In this document: positions 9,083 to 17,352 of the stretch, piece after piece
How positions within the stretch are numbered: the first letter of the stretch is position 1
How the letters are laid out: each line of letters starts with the position of its first letter
Source of the DNA: DAIDKA01 sp963708865
GTDB lineage: Bacteria; Pseudomonadota; Gammaproteobacteria; Steroidobacterales; Steroidobacteraceae
Assembly: GCA_963708865.1 (NCBI GenBank)
Contig: CAVPUC010000008.1
Span: 744,001 to 808,000, forward strand
Reading direction: 5' to 3'
DNA length: 64,000 nucleotides
Made by a program: the position numbers and the translations under genes
Notes under the pieces: model-generated
What the model was told of the DNA's origin: nothing
Database searches by the model: none
What the model saw: only the letters and a program-made list of their open reading frames with translations

Positions 9083-9985
9083 TTAGGCCTTCTTACGGGC
9101 GCGAGGGTGGGTAGCGTCGTAAATGCGGGCCAGATGCTGGAAATCAAGATGGGTGTAGACCTGCGTCGTGGCAATGTCGGCGTGGCCGAGAAGCTCCTGT
9201 ACGGCCCGTAATTGTCCACTGGATTCAAGCAGATGCGAGGCGAAGGAGTGCCTGAACAAGTGCGGATGGACGTGCATCGGCAGACCCTGGTGCACCGCCC
9301 AGTATTCGACCCGTTTCTGGATGGCGCGCGCGCCCAGGCGCCGGCCGGCGGCGCCGACAAAGAAGGCCTGCGGATCGACCCGCAGCAGCCCACGCCGCTG
9401 CGTCAGCCACGCCGTCAGCGCAGCCAGGGCCTTGCGGCCCACCGGTAACACCCGAGTCTTGCTGCCCTTGCCCAGCACCCGTACCGTACGGTCTGCGGTG
9501 TTCAGATCCTGAAGATTCAGGCCGACGAGTTCCGCCAGCCGCAGTCCCGAGGAGTAGAGCAGCTCCATGATGGCGCGATCACGGATGGCCAGGGCATTGT
9601 CCGTCGGAATGTCGAGCAATCGCGCCATGGTATCGGCATCGAGCGTGACGGGCAGGCGGCGCTGGCCCTTGGGTGGTCGCACGTCGAGGGCGCAATTGCG
9701 CTTGAGGATATCCTCGCGAATCAGGAAGTTCAGGAAGCTGCGCACCGCCGAGAGGCGCCGCTGGACGCTGCGCGGCGCGAGGCCTGCGGCATGCGAGCGG
9801 GCCGCGAACAGCCGCACTTGCGCATGTTCCAGCGCCGCCCAATCGGCGATGCCCTGCTGGCCGCAGAAGCGCACGAGCGCGTTCAGATCACGCGCGTAGT
9901 TGCTGTCGGTATGAGCGGAGAGGCGGCGTTCCTTGGCCAGGTATTGGCGGAAGCGCCCCACCTGTTCAAGGGCGGCCGGGTTCAC
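9083..9985 (-). CDS. xerC: tyrosine recombinase XerC
   Basis: Site-specific recombinase acting with XerD at dif to resolve chromosome dimers. It has the N-terminal SAM-like core-binding domain (residues about 8-90, YLAKERRLSAHTDSNYARDL) and the catalytic domain with Arg in YSSGLRLAELVGL, the HLFRHSFASHLL box, the LLGHADIATTQVYTH His box and its nucleophilic Tyr. The length of 300 is typical. It is followed at a short distance by hslV and preceded by the DUF484 gene (18 bp gap). Confidence 0.96.
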   Translation of the reverse strand: MNPAALEQVGRFRQYLAKERRLSAHTDSNYARDLNALVRFCGQQGIADWAALEHAQVRLFAARSHAAGLAPRSVQRRLSAVRSFLNFLIREDILKRNCALDVRPPKGQRRLPVTLDADTMARLLDIPTDNALAIRDRAIMELLYSSGLRLAELVGLNLQDLNTADRTVRVLGKGSKTRVLPVGRKALAALTAWLTQRRGLLRVDPQAFFVGAAGRRLGARAIQKRVEYWAVHQGLPMHVHPHLFRHSFASHLLESSGQLRAVQELLGHADIATTQVYTHLDFQHLARIYDATHPRARKKA

Positions 9986-10003
9986 GACCGGCCGCCGGCG
10001 AAG

Positions 10004-10702
10004 TTACGGGCGGGACAGCACATCCGAAATCAGATCGGCCAGCCGCGACAGAAAATCGGTGCTCATGCCCGGATGGAAGCGGTCGCGGTCGGTGCTGCCC
10101 AGGGCGAGCACGCCCAGCGACCCATGGTCCCCGAGCGGCACCAGTGCCACCGAACCGATATCCGGGGCGTCGGCGGCAAAGAGAAAGTCGCGCTGCGAAT
10201 CGCGCGCCTGTCCGCAGCGCGGCTTGCCGCTGGTGAACAGTGACTCGAAGGACTTGAGGTTCGCATCCTCGGCGCCCACCAGCCGCACGAATCGCTGCGG
10301 CGCCACCGAGTCCGGCTCGCCGATGAGCACCAGCACCGAGTGGAAAGCGTCGAAGTCCTCGCGCAGGCTCGCCTCGAGCTGCTCGATGGCGCTCTGGCGC
10401 GTCTGCGCACGCAGCAGTCGCCGCGTGAAGCGGTGCAGCTTCTCGGCAACGCCGTCATTGGCCCGCGCCACGGTGACGAAGTCGGCCAGCTTCTGCTCCA
10501 GGGCCGCGTGCCGCTCGCGCAGCACCTCGACCTGGCGTTCCACCAGCGAGATGGTGGAACTGCCGCGGGCGTGCGGCAGTCGCAGCCGGGCCAGCAACGG
10601 CAGGTGGTTCTCGAAGAATTCCGGATTCTGCTGCAGATAGTGCGCAACCGTTTCCTCTTCAGTTTGCGGCGCCTGAATTCCGCGCGCCTCTCTGGTGCTC
10701 AT
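10004..10702 (-). CDS. DUF484 (GAF-like) protein
   Basis: 232-residue protein with an N-terminal coiled region (QNPEFFENHLPLLARLRLPHARGSSTISLVERQVEVLRER) and a C-terminal GAF-like domain ending LADLISDVLSRP. This is the standard DUF484 layout, and the gene conventionally lies between dapF and xerC. The biochemical role of the family is not established. The ATG overlaps the dapF stop as ATGA. Confidence 0.93.
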   Translation of the reverse strand: MSTREARGIQAPQTEEETVAHYLQQNPEFFENHLPLLARLRLPHARGSSTISLVERQVEVLRERHAALEQKLADFVTVARANDGVAEKLHRFTRRLLRAQTRQSAIEQLEASLREDFDAFHSVLVLIGEPDSVAPQRFVRLVGAEDANLKSFESLFTSGKPRCGQARDSQRDFLFAADAPDIGSVALVPLGDHGSLGVLALGSTDRDRFHPGMSTDFLSRLADLISDVLSRP

Positions 10703-11545
10703 TTCGCTTCGTCCCCTAGTTCAAAATGACCTTCAAAGGCGACCTCGGCAGGACCCGTCAACCAGACGGGTTCGCCGGGACCGGCCCAGTCTACGCGCAA
10801 CTCGCCGCCGCGGACGTGCACCCGCACCTGATCGTCCAGCAGGCCGCGCTGCCGGCCGACGATCACCGCGGCGCACGCGCCGGTGCCGCAGGCCAGCGTT
10901 TCGCCGGCGCCGCGCTCATAGACGCGCAGGCGGATCTCGGCGCGGTCGACGACCTCCATAAAGCCCACGTTGACCCGTCGTGGAAAGCGCCGATGGCCCT
11001 CGATCGCCGGCCCCAGGCTGGCAACCGGAGCCGCGTCCACGGCGCTCACCTGCAGCACGGCATGCGGATTGCCGATCGAGACGGCACTGATTTCAACGGT
11101 GTCGCTGCCGGCATTGAGTGCATAGCGCTCCTGGCGTTGCGCGGCTTCGAACGGCAGTGCAGCCGGCTCGAACGAGGGCACGCCCATCTCAACCGACACC
11201 AGGTGCGCGGGTCGGATCCGGGCGCGCACCAGGCCACCCTGGCTGTCCATGACGAAACTCGCCGGATGGCGCGCGGCCCTGGCGGTATAGGAGCGAGGCG
11301 ATGCAGCGCGCGCCATTGCCACACTGCTCGACCTCGTCACCGTCGCGGTTGAAGATCCGGTAAAAAATGGTGGTGTCCGCGCGCCGCGGCGGGTGCAGGA
11401 CCAGCGCCTGGTCAAAACCGATGCCGGTATGGCGGTTCGCGAGGCTGCGGAACTGTCCCGGGGTAGGCCCCGCCGTGTCGCGCGGCGCGTCGAAGACGAT
11501 GAAGTCATTGCCCACGCCGTGCATCTTCGTGAAGTTGATGCGCAT
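10699..11545 (-). CDS. dapF: diaminopimelate epimerase DapF, frame break near 11270
   Basis: Converts LL- to meso-diaminopimelate for lysine and peptidoglycan synthesis. The two catalytic cysteines are both present, in EQCGNGARC (N-terminal half) and LACGTGACA (C-terminal half), but the halves lie in different frames: the first half runs MRINFTKMHGVGNDFIVFDA to RQGRAPSG, the second resumes at FVMDSQGGLVRARI. One base shift near 11260-11280 restores an enzyme of about 280 residues. Because the enzyme is essential in most Gram-negatives, sequence error is likely. The ATG at 11545 (not an upstream codon) begins the conserved MxxxFTKMHG. Confidence 0.93.
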
Positions 11546-11586
11546 TGCCCACAAGAATACCGCAATCGGGCGTAATCTGCGGCGAA

Positions 11587-12603
11587 ATGGCCTTGAATCA
11601 TACCGTACGCATCATTCCTCACGAGCTCAGTATCAGCGTCGCGGAGGATCTGCCCGTGCTGGCGGCCGCGCAGCTGGCGGGGTTGCCGCTGCCACACAGC
11701 TGCCGTTCGGGTCGCTGCGGATCGTGTCGTGCGCGGCTCTTGAGCGGGCGCATCGAGTATCCGGCGGGGCCGCCCCTGGGGTTGTCCGCTGCGGAAACCC
11801 AAGCCGGTTATGTGCTGCTGTGCCAGGCGCTCGCGCGCAGCGACTTGGTCGTGGAGGCGCGCCTGGTGCAAAGCGCCGCGGCGGCGGAAATCAAGACGCT
11901 GCCCAGTCGGATTGCCCAGCGCGTGCCGCTCGCGCCCGATGTCATGCGGCTGGTGCTGCGCCTGCCGGCGGTTGAGCCGATGGAGTTTCTGGCCGGGCAG
12001 TACCTGGACGTGTTGCTCGAAGGCGGCCAGCGGCGCAGTTACTCGGTGGCCAATGCACCCAATGCCGGCAGCCAGCCAGAACTGCATGTGCGGCATGTGC
12101 CCGGCGGGCTCTTTAGCGATGCGCTGTTTGGCAGCCTGCGCGAGGGTGCGCTGCTGAAGGTCGAAGGGCCGCTGGGCCTGTTCATTTTTCAAGCCGGCGT
12201 CGAGCCTGCCATTTTCATCGCCGGTGGCACCGGCTTCGCGCCCATCAAGGCGATGCTGGGCCAGGCGCTGGCGGAGGATTCGGCGCGCGAACTGCACCTG
12301 TATTGGGGTGCCCGCGATGTGGCGGGTGTCTACGAGGAGGACCTGGTGCGCGAGTGGGCGCGGCGGCATCCGCGCCTCAAGCTTCACGTGGTGTTGTCGC
12401 AGGCCCAGGCCCCTTGCGCACAGTATCGCGCCGGGTGGGTGCATGCGGCGGTCCTTGAGGACCATCCGGATCTGGCGCCCTTCGTGATCTACGCGGCAGG
12501 GCCCCCGGCGATGGTCGCGGCCATACGCAGCGCCTTCCCCGCGCACGGCGCGCGGCCGCAGCAGCTGAACCTCGACTCATTCGATTACGCCGTGGACGCC
12601 TGA
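11587..12603 (+). CDS. 2Fe-2S ferredoxin / FAD-NAD(P)H reductase, CDP-6-deoxyhexulose reductase-like
   Basis: Electron-transfer flavoprotein with an N-terminal plant-type ferredoxin domain whose cluster ligands are C-x4-C-x2-C in HSCRSGRCGSCRARL plus a later Cys in YVLLCQALARSDL. A ferredoxin-NADP reductase module follows: FAD motif RRSYSVANAP near residue 155 and NAD-binding GGTGFAPIKAML near 215. This is the architecture of AscD/RfbI-type reductases and of some oxygenase reductases. No partner dehydratase or oxygenase is nearby, so the physiological acceptor is unknown. The ATG at 11587 is chosen; the gene is divergent from dapF. Confidence 0.88.
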   Translation: MALNHTVRIIPHELSISVAEDLPVLAAAQLAGLPLPHSCRSGRCGSCRARLLSGRIEYPAGPPLGLSAAETQAGYVLLCQALARSDLVVEARLVQSAAAAEIKTLPSRIAQRVPLAPDVMRLVLRLPAVEPMEFLAGQYLDVLLEGGQRRSYSVANAPNAGSQPELHVRHVPGGLFSDALFGSLREGALLKVEGPLGLFIFQAGVEPAIFIAGGTGFAPIKAMLGQALAEDSARELHLYWGARDVAGVYEEDLVREWARRHPRLKLHVVLSQAQAPCAQYRAGWVHAAVLEDHPDLAPFVIYAAGPPAMVAAIRSAFPAHGARPQQLNLDSFDYAVDA

Positions 12604-12619
12604 GCCGTAACCTTCTCCC

Positions 12620-13288
12620 ATGCGCATTCTGGTCGTAGAGGACAATGACCTGGTCGCCGATGCCATCACCATGGGGCTCGCTGCGGCGGGCTTCGCCGTC
12701 GATCGCAGCGCCAGTAGCGAAGCCGCCCTGAACGCGCTCGCGACCGAGCATTTTGACTTGCTGGTGGTGGATGTGGGGCTGCCGGGCGAGGACGGCCTGT
12801 CGCTGGTGCGCCGCCTGCGCAGTCGCGGGGTGAGGCAGCCGGTGCTCATTCTCACGGCCCGCGACACGCTCGCCATCAAAGTTGAGGCCCTGAATCTCGG
12901 TGCCGATGACTTCCTGCTCAAGCCGTTTGAACAGGACGAGCTGGTCGCGCGCTGCCGCGCGCTCATCCGTCGGGCCAATCTGTATGCCGGTGAACTGGTC
13001 AACCTCGGGCGGCTGCGGCTGGATGTGGCCGGGCGGATCCTGCGCATTGATGAGGCGCCGGTGGATCTGACAGGGCGCGAATGGCTGGTACTCGAATGCC
13101 TGGCGCTGAACTCCGGCCGCGTGGTCTCGAAGGAACGCCTGCAGCAGGCCATCGCCACGTTCGATCAGGCGCTCACCCCGAACGCCGTGGAAGTCTACGT
13201 CTCCCGGGTGCGCGCCAAGCTGGGCGATGCCGCGCTCATCCGCACCATTCGGGGACTGGGATACAGGTTGGATGAACCGTATAACTGA
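12620..13288 (+). CDS. OmpR/TctD-family response regulator
   Basis: Receiver domain at residues 1-115 with the acidic pocket (VVEDND), phospho-acceptor Asp51 in LLVVDVGLPGEDG and conserved Lys in LLKPFEQ. A winged-helix C-terminal DNA-binding domain follows (LTGREWLVLECLALNSGRVVSKERL ... VEVYVSRVRAKLG ... IRTIRGLGYRL). It overlaps the histidine kinase gene by 17 bp, so the pair is co-expressed. Confidence 0.95.
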   Translation: MRILVVEDNDLVADAITMGLAAAGFAVDRSASSEAALNALATEHFDLLVVDVGLPGEDGLSLVRRLRSRGVRQPVLILTARDTLAIKVEALNLGADDFLLKPFEQDELVARCRALIRRANLYAGELVNLGRLRLDVAGRILRIDEAPVDLTGREWLVLECLALNSGRVVSKERLQQAIATFDQALTPNAVEVYVSRVRAKLGDAALIRTIRGLGYRLDEPYN

Positions 13289-14651
13289 GTCCGCGCCTTC
13301 CATTCAGCGCCGCCTGCTGTGGTTCCTGCTGCCGCCGCTGGCCGCGCTGATGCTGGCGGGCGTGTACGCCAATTACCGGGCGGCCACGGCCTTCGTCGAA
13401 TCGGCCTACGACCAGCGTCTGGGCGATACCGCCGTGTCGCTGGCCGGCGCTGTGGTCGAGGTGGATCATCGGTTGCGCGTCGACCAAGGCGCGGTACCTG
13501 CCAGCGCCCATCGCGCCGATCACCTGGTGGCGCTGCGCTATGCCATCGTCAGTGCTGACGGTGAGTTCCTGGCCGGCAACAGCGAGGTGCCGGCCGCGCC
13601 CGCTTCGGTGACGGCCAATCCCACCTTCGCGGATGTCTTGGTCGGCGGCGAGCGGCTGCGGGTCGCGAGCTACCGCGTCGGCATCGACAGCGACATGGTG
13701 ATCATCAGCGTGGCCGAGTCCGCCGCGCAACGCGCCGTGCCCGGACGCTTCATTCTTGCCAGCACCTGGCTCATGGACTTCATCCAGCTGGATGTCACGC
13801 TGCTGATCGTATGGCTCGGTGTGCATTTTGGCTTGAAGCCCCTGTTGTCACTGCGCCGGCAGATCGAAGCGGGATCACCGCGGGAGCTCAAGCATCTGGA
13901 TGCAAGCTCGGTACCTGCCGAGGTCAAACCGCTGGTCGAAGCGCTCAATCTCCTGTTTGATGTGCTGGCGGAGGCGGCGCGGTCGCAGCGCCGCTTCGTG
14001 GCGGACACCGCCCATCAGCTGCGCACGCCCATCGCCGGCCTTTTCGGCAATCTCGAACTGCTCATGAAGGAGCCGCTCGCCGCCCCGCTGCGGCCGCGGT
14101 TGCAGGGGCTGCACGAGGGCATGGAGAACCTCGCCCGCTCGGCCAATCAGCTGCTGGCGCTGGCGCGCGCCGATCCGGCCACCAGCTTCGCCGAACAGTT
14201 CGACACCGTGGATCTGAAGGCGCTCGCCGGACGCATCGTGGAGAGCAACGTGGACCGCGCCTTGAATGCGGGACTGGACCTGGGGGTCGAGGCGGACCCG
14301 GTGGCCGTGCGGGGCAACGTGCGACTGCTCGAGGATCTGCTGGGCAACCTCGTGGACAACGCCATCCACTACACCCCGCCCGGCGGCCACGTGACGGTAC
14401 GGGTGGGGCTGCGCGACAGTCGCCCGTTTCTGGAAGTCGAGGACGATGGGCGTGGAATTCCCGAAGAGCAGCGTGGCCGGGTCCGCGAACGCTTCTACCG
14501 CATTCCCGGCAGCGTCGGCCACGGCTGCGGGCTGGGACTGGCCATCGTGTCGGAAATCGCCGAGGCGCACGGAGCGCAGCTGAGCCTCGATTCGGGCGCT
14601 GGGGATCGGGGGACCAGGGCGCGGGTACTGTTCAGGTCGCCAATAGTGTGA
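13272..14651 (+). CDS. TctE/QseC-like sensor histidine kinase
   Basis: Inner-membrane sensor of 459 residues. A first transmembrane segment (RRLLWFLLPPLAALMLAGVY) and a second near residue 180 (LDVTLLIVWLGVHFGLKPL) bracket a periplasmic domain of the TctE N-terminal type. The dimerisation box is FVADTAHQLRTPIAGLF, and the ATPase domain shows the N box (NLVDNAIHYT), G1 (DDGRGIP) and G2 (GCGLGLAIV). The ATG at 13272 overlaps the regulator gene. TctE-like kinases often sense small carboxylates; the ligand here is unknown. Confidence 0.93.
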   Translation: MNRITESAPSIQRRLLWFLLPPLAALMLAGVYANYRAATAFVESAYDQRLGDTAVSLAGAVVEVDHRLRVDQGAVPASAHRADHLVALRYAIVSADGEFLAGNSEVPAAPASVTANPTFADVLVGGERLRVASYRVGIDSDMVIISVAESAAQRAVPGRFILASTWLMDFIQLDVTLLIVWLGVHFGLKPLLSLRRQIEAGSPRELKHLDASSVPAEVKPLVEALNLLFDVLAEAARSQRRFVADTAHQLRTPIAGLFGNLELLMKEPLAAPLRPRLQGLHEGMENLARSANQLLALARADPATSFAEQFDTVDLKALAGRIVESNVDRALNAGLDLGVEADPVAVRGNVRLLEDLLGNLVDNAIHYTPPGGHVTVRVGLRDSRPFLEVEDDGRGIPEEQRGRVRERFYRIPGSVGHGCGLGLAIVSEIAEAHGAQLSLDSGAGDRGTRARVLFRSPIV

Positions 14652-14787
14652 TGCAGTTCGCAGTTCGGCCCGCCTCGGGCCGCCGCCGGCCCCGGACGGG
14701 TCGTCAGATTCACGCAAGCTTGCCTGCTTACTGTCGCCACCATGATCTAGAGCCCCAGAACCCGCCTATCCCGCCTGCCCGTCACGC

Positions 14788-15333
14788 ATGGCCGGGATCA
14801 CGCTGCTGGAGCTTCTGGTGGTGATTACGGTCGTCGCGATTCTCTTCGGAATCGCCGCCGCTAATTACAAAAGCGTCAGCACTTCCTCAAGAATAACCAG
14901 CGAAATCAATGGGTTACTTGGCGACATGCAATACGCCCGATCCGAGGCCATCAAGCAGGGCCAGAACGTCGTGATCTGCGTATCCACCAGCGGCACCGAC
15001 TGTGCGATCGGCAATACCAACTGGAACCAGGGCTGGATCGTGTTCGTGGACGCGGCCAACCCCCCGACCACCGGCGGCAACGCGGCCTTGGTGCTGCGCA
15101 CGCAGCCGGCCTTTTCCAGTACCGACACGCTGACCGATGGCGTCACCAGCAACGTGCTGTTTGATCGCGAAGGTCTGGCGCTCGGGCTGCTCACCACCAT
15201 GAGCGGCAACGGCGGGGCCTTGTTGCCGCTGCACGATGCGACCAACAACGCCACCTGGACCCGCTGTCTGCAAATCACCAATGTGGGCAACCTCTCGGTG
15301 CAGTTGCCTGCGACCTTCCCGGCCTGCACCTGA
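14788..15333 (+). CDS. FimT/GspH-type minor pseudopilin
   Basis: Minor pilin of the type IV pilus, 181 residues. The prepilin peptidase site is at the very start (MAG followed by ITLLELLVVITVVAILFGIAAANY), giving an unusually short leader; a longer leader in the same frame has no good start. The GspH/FimT fold follows with the ...ARSEAIKQGQNVVICVS segment. It is first in the fimT-pilV-pilW-pilX-pilY1-pilE operon. Confidence 0.88.
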   Translation: MAGITLLELLVVITVVAILFGIAAANYKSVSTSSRITSEINGLLGDMQYARSEAIKQGQNVVICVSTSGTDCAIGNTNWNQGWIVFVDAANPPTTGGNAALVLRTQPAFSSTDTLTDGVTSNVLFDREGLALGLLTTMSGNGGALLPLHDATNNATWTRCLQITNVGNLSVQLPATFPACT

Positions 15334-15356
15334 CCGAAAGCCCCCTGAGCCAGAAC

Positions 15357-15914
15357 ATGAATAGCCGTCAACGCCTGCAGGGCTTCAGTCTCGTCGAGGT
15401 CATGGTGGCGCTGGTCATCATTGCGGTCGGCATGCTCGGCATCGCCAAGATGCAGGCGCTGGCTTTATCGACCACCGAATCCTCCGGCGTGCGCTCGCTG
15501 GTGGCCATCGAGGCGGCGAGTCTTGCGGCATCGATGCATGCCAATCGCGACTACTGGGTCGGCAATCCCCCGCCGGCAAGCTTCACCGTCAATGTCGCGA
15601 CCACCGCAGTCAATACCGTCAGCGTGGTGGTCAGCGATCCCACGCTCAGTGCGGCACAGGACTGCGCCGCCGCGGCCTGTACGCCTGCGCAGCTCGCCGC
15701 CTACGACGTTCAGCAGTGGGGTACGGCGCTCGGTCAGGTCGTGCCGGCGGCCCAGGCCACCATCAACTGCAACCTCGCCAGCGTGCCGTTGAGCTGCACC
15801 ATCCAGATCGCCTGGGTCGAAACCGTGAGCAGCGTCAACAATGCCGCCGCCGCCACCAGTTCCGCCGCCACCGACCTTAATTCCCCGGTGTACACCTTGT
15901 ACGTGGAGCCTTGA
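15357..15914 (+). CDS. pilV: type IV pilus minor pilin PilV
   Basis: 185 residues with leader MNSRQRLQG and methylation/cleavage site G-FSLVEVMVALVIIAVGMLGIAKMQALAL, the PilV signature. Paired cysteines occur in the globular part (DCAAAACTP, INCNL, LSCTIQ). It lies 23 bp after fimT and precedes pilW. PilV is part of the tip-priming complex with FimU/T, PilW, PilX and PilY1. Confidence 0.93.
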   Translation: MNSRQRLQGFSLVEVMVALVIIAVGMLGIAKMQALALSTTESSGVRSLVAIEAASLAASMHANRDYWVGNPPPASFTVNVATTAVNTVSVVVSDPTLSAAQDCAAAACTPAQLAAYDVQQWGTALGQVVPAAQATINCNLASVPLSCTIQIAWVETVSSVNNAAAATSSAATDLNSPVYTLYVEP

Positions 15915-15916
15915 GC

Positions 15917-16715
15917 ATGTCGCGCCCATTCTCATCGACTAGCGCGCGCCGCGCAGCGTGGCTTCAGCCTCATCGAGCTGTCGATCGCCATATTGATTGC
16001 GCTGTTCCTGCTCGGCGGCCTGATGACCCTGGTCATGGGGACGCGCAAAACCAGCGCGACGCAGTCGGCGCTTTCAGACCTGCAGGACAACCAGCGCATC
16101 GCGATGACGGTGATCACCAATGTCGTGCAGAAGGCGGGCTACTTCGCCGATCCGGTGGGGCAGCAGCTGAGCAGCTTCCCCGCCGAGAACGTCGCGGCGA
16201 TCTCGATGGCGGGGGGTCAGGTGCTGGGCGGTACCACGGCGGCGGGCGGTGACACCTTCGCAGTGCGCTTCCTGACGCCGGCGGCCGACCCCAACGCCAG
16301 CGTCATCAATTGCGCCGGGCAGAGCAACCCGGCACCCTCATCCGCGCCCGTTGCCGGCGTGTGGTACACCAATCTGTTTCAAGTCGCGGTGGTCAACGGC
16401 ACCCCCTGGCTGCAGTGCCAGGTGACCACCAATCCGGTCGGCACGGTCCTCACCGTGAATCTGATCCCGAATATCCAATCGATGTCGGTGCTCTACGGCG
16501 TGGCCGTTGGTGGCGGCAGCGATGACTACTCCGTCATCCAATATCTGAACGCGGCCCAGATGTCGGCCGCAAACTGGCTGAATGTCACCGTGGTGAAGGT
16601 CACGCTGAACTTTCTGGTGCCGGATTACACCAAGACCGGCGGTCAGATGACCACCGCCACGTCGAGCTTCACCCGCGTGATCCCGGTCATGAGCCGTACC
16701 GGGGTGAACACATGA
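15917..16715 (+). CDS. pilW: type IV pilus minor pilin PilW, frame break near 15940
   Basis: The start ATG at 15917 reads MSRPFSSTSARR, and one base shift near 15940-15950 leads into QRGFSLIELSIAILIALFLLGGLM, the PilW cleavage site and helix. The downstream frame has no start codon of its own after the pilV stop, so a shift is required. The rest (about 250 residues) is intact and shows the PilW pattern (NQRIAMTVITNVVQKAGYFADP). It overlaps pilX by 4 bp. Confidence 0.9.
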
Positions 16716-17338
16716 GCCGGCGCGTGCCAGGCAGCCGCGCGCGGCAATCGGGTCTGGTGCTGATCGCCAGCCTGTTGCTGCTGCTGGTGGTCACGATCCT
16801 GGCGCTCGCCATGTTCCGCAACACCGGGCTGTCGGAAAAAATTGCCGGCAATGTGCGTGAGAAAGAGCGTGCCCTGCACGCGGCCGTGGTGGCGGAGCAG
16901 TATGCGGAGTGGTGGCTGAGCGGCAACGCGACCTCATCCCTTGCGCCGGTGGTCTGCAACACTTCGGCTGATATCAATATAGTCCCGACGGCGGTGCTGA
17001 TCTGCAGCAATGCGATCAATCCCACACCGGTGAGTTTGCAGCCGAATCCACAGACCGTGCCGTGGACCGACGGCAGCGGCAACTCGCTCGGCTTCACGTT
17101 CCACCCGAATTCGGGTTCGACGGCGATGAGTTTCGTGCCGGACTCGAGCGGTTCCACTGCCAATACCTACGCCGGGCCGCCTTCCTTCTACATTCAATAC
17201 ATGGGGGTGGGCGCCGATGGTGGCGGCAGCGTCTACAAAATCGATTCAGTGGGCTACGGCGGCACGACCCTGTCGGTCGCGGTCGTCGAGAGCATGTATG
17301 AAATCGGCGCCAGCGTTAAGTGTTTGAGTTGTCAGTAA
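16712..17338 (+). CDS. pilX: type IV pilus assembly protein PilX
   Basis: 208 residues. N-terminal arginine-rich leader then QSGLVLIASLLLLLVVTILALAMFRNTGLSEKIAGNVREKERALHAA, the PilX/PilX-N pattern, in which the usual Phe at +1 is replaced. The globular domain has Cys pairs near the end (SVKCLSCQ). It overlaps pilW by ATGA and ends at pilY1. PilX acts with PilY1 at the pilus tip. Confidence 0.92.
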   Translation: MSRRVPGSRARQSGLVLIASLLLLLVVTILALAMFRNTGLSEKIAGNVREKERALHAAVVAEQYAEWWLSGNATSSLAPVVCNTSADINIVPTAVLICSNAINPTPVSLQPNPQTVPWTDGSGNSLGFTFHPNSGSTAMSFVPDSSGSTANTYAGPPSFYIQYMGVGADGGGSVYKIDSVGYGGTTLSVAVVESMYEIGASVKCLSCQ

Positions 17339-17352
17339 TGAGGATGCCAGCA

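Noticed and set aside
12620..14651. Two-component pair as the PilS/PilR regulator of the pilus genes
   Set aside because: The kinase has a TctE-like sensor and the regulator is OmpR-like without a sigma-54 activation domain, unlike PilS/PilR.
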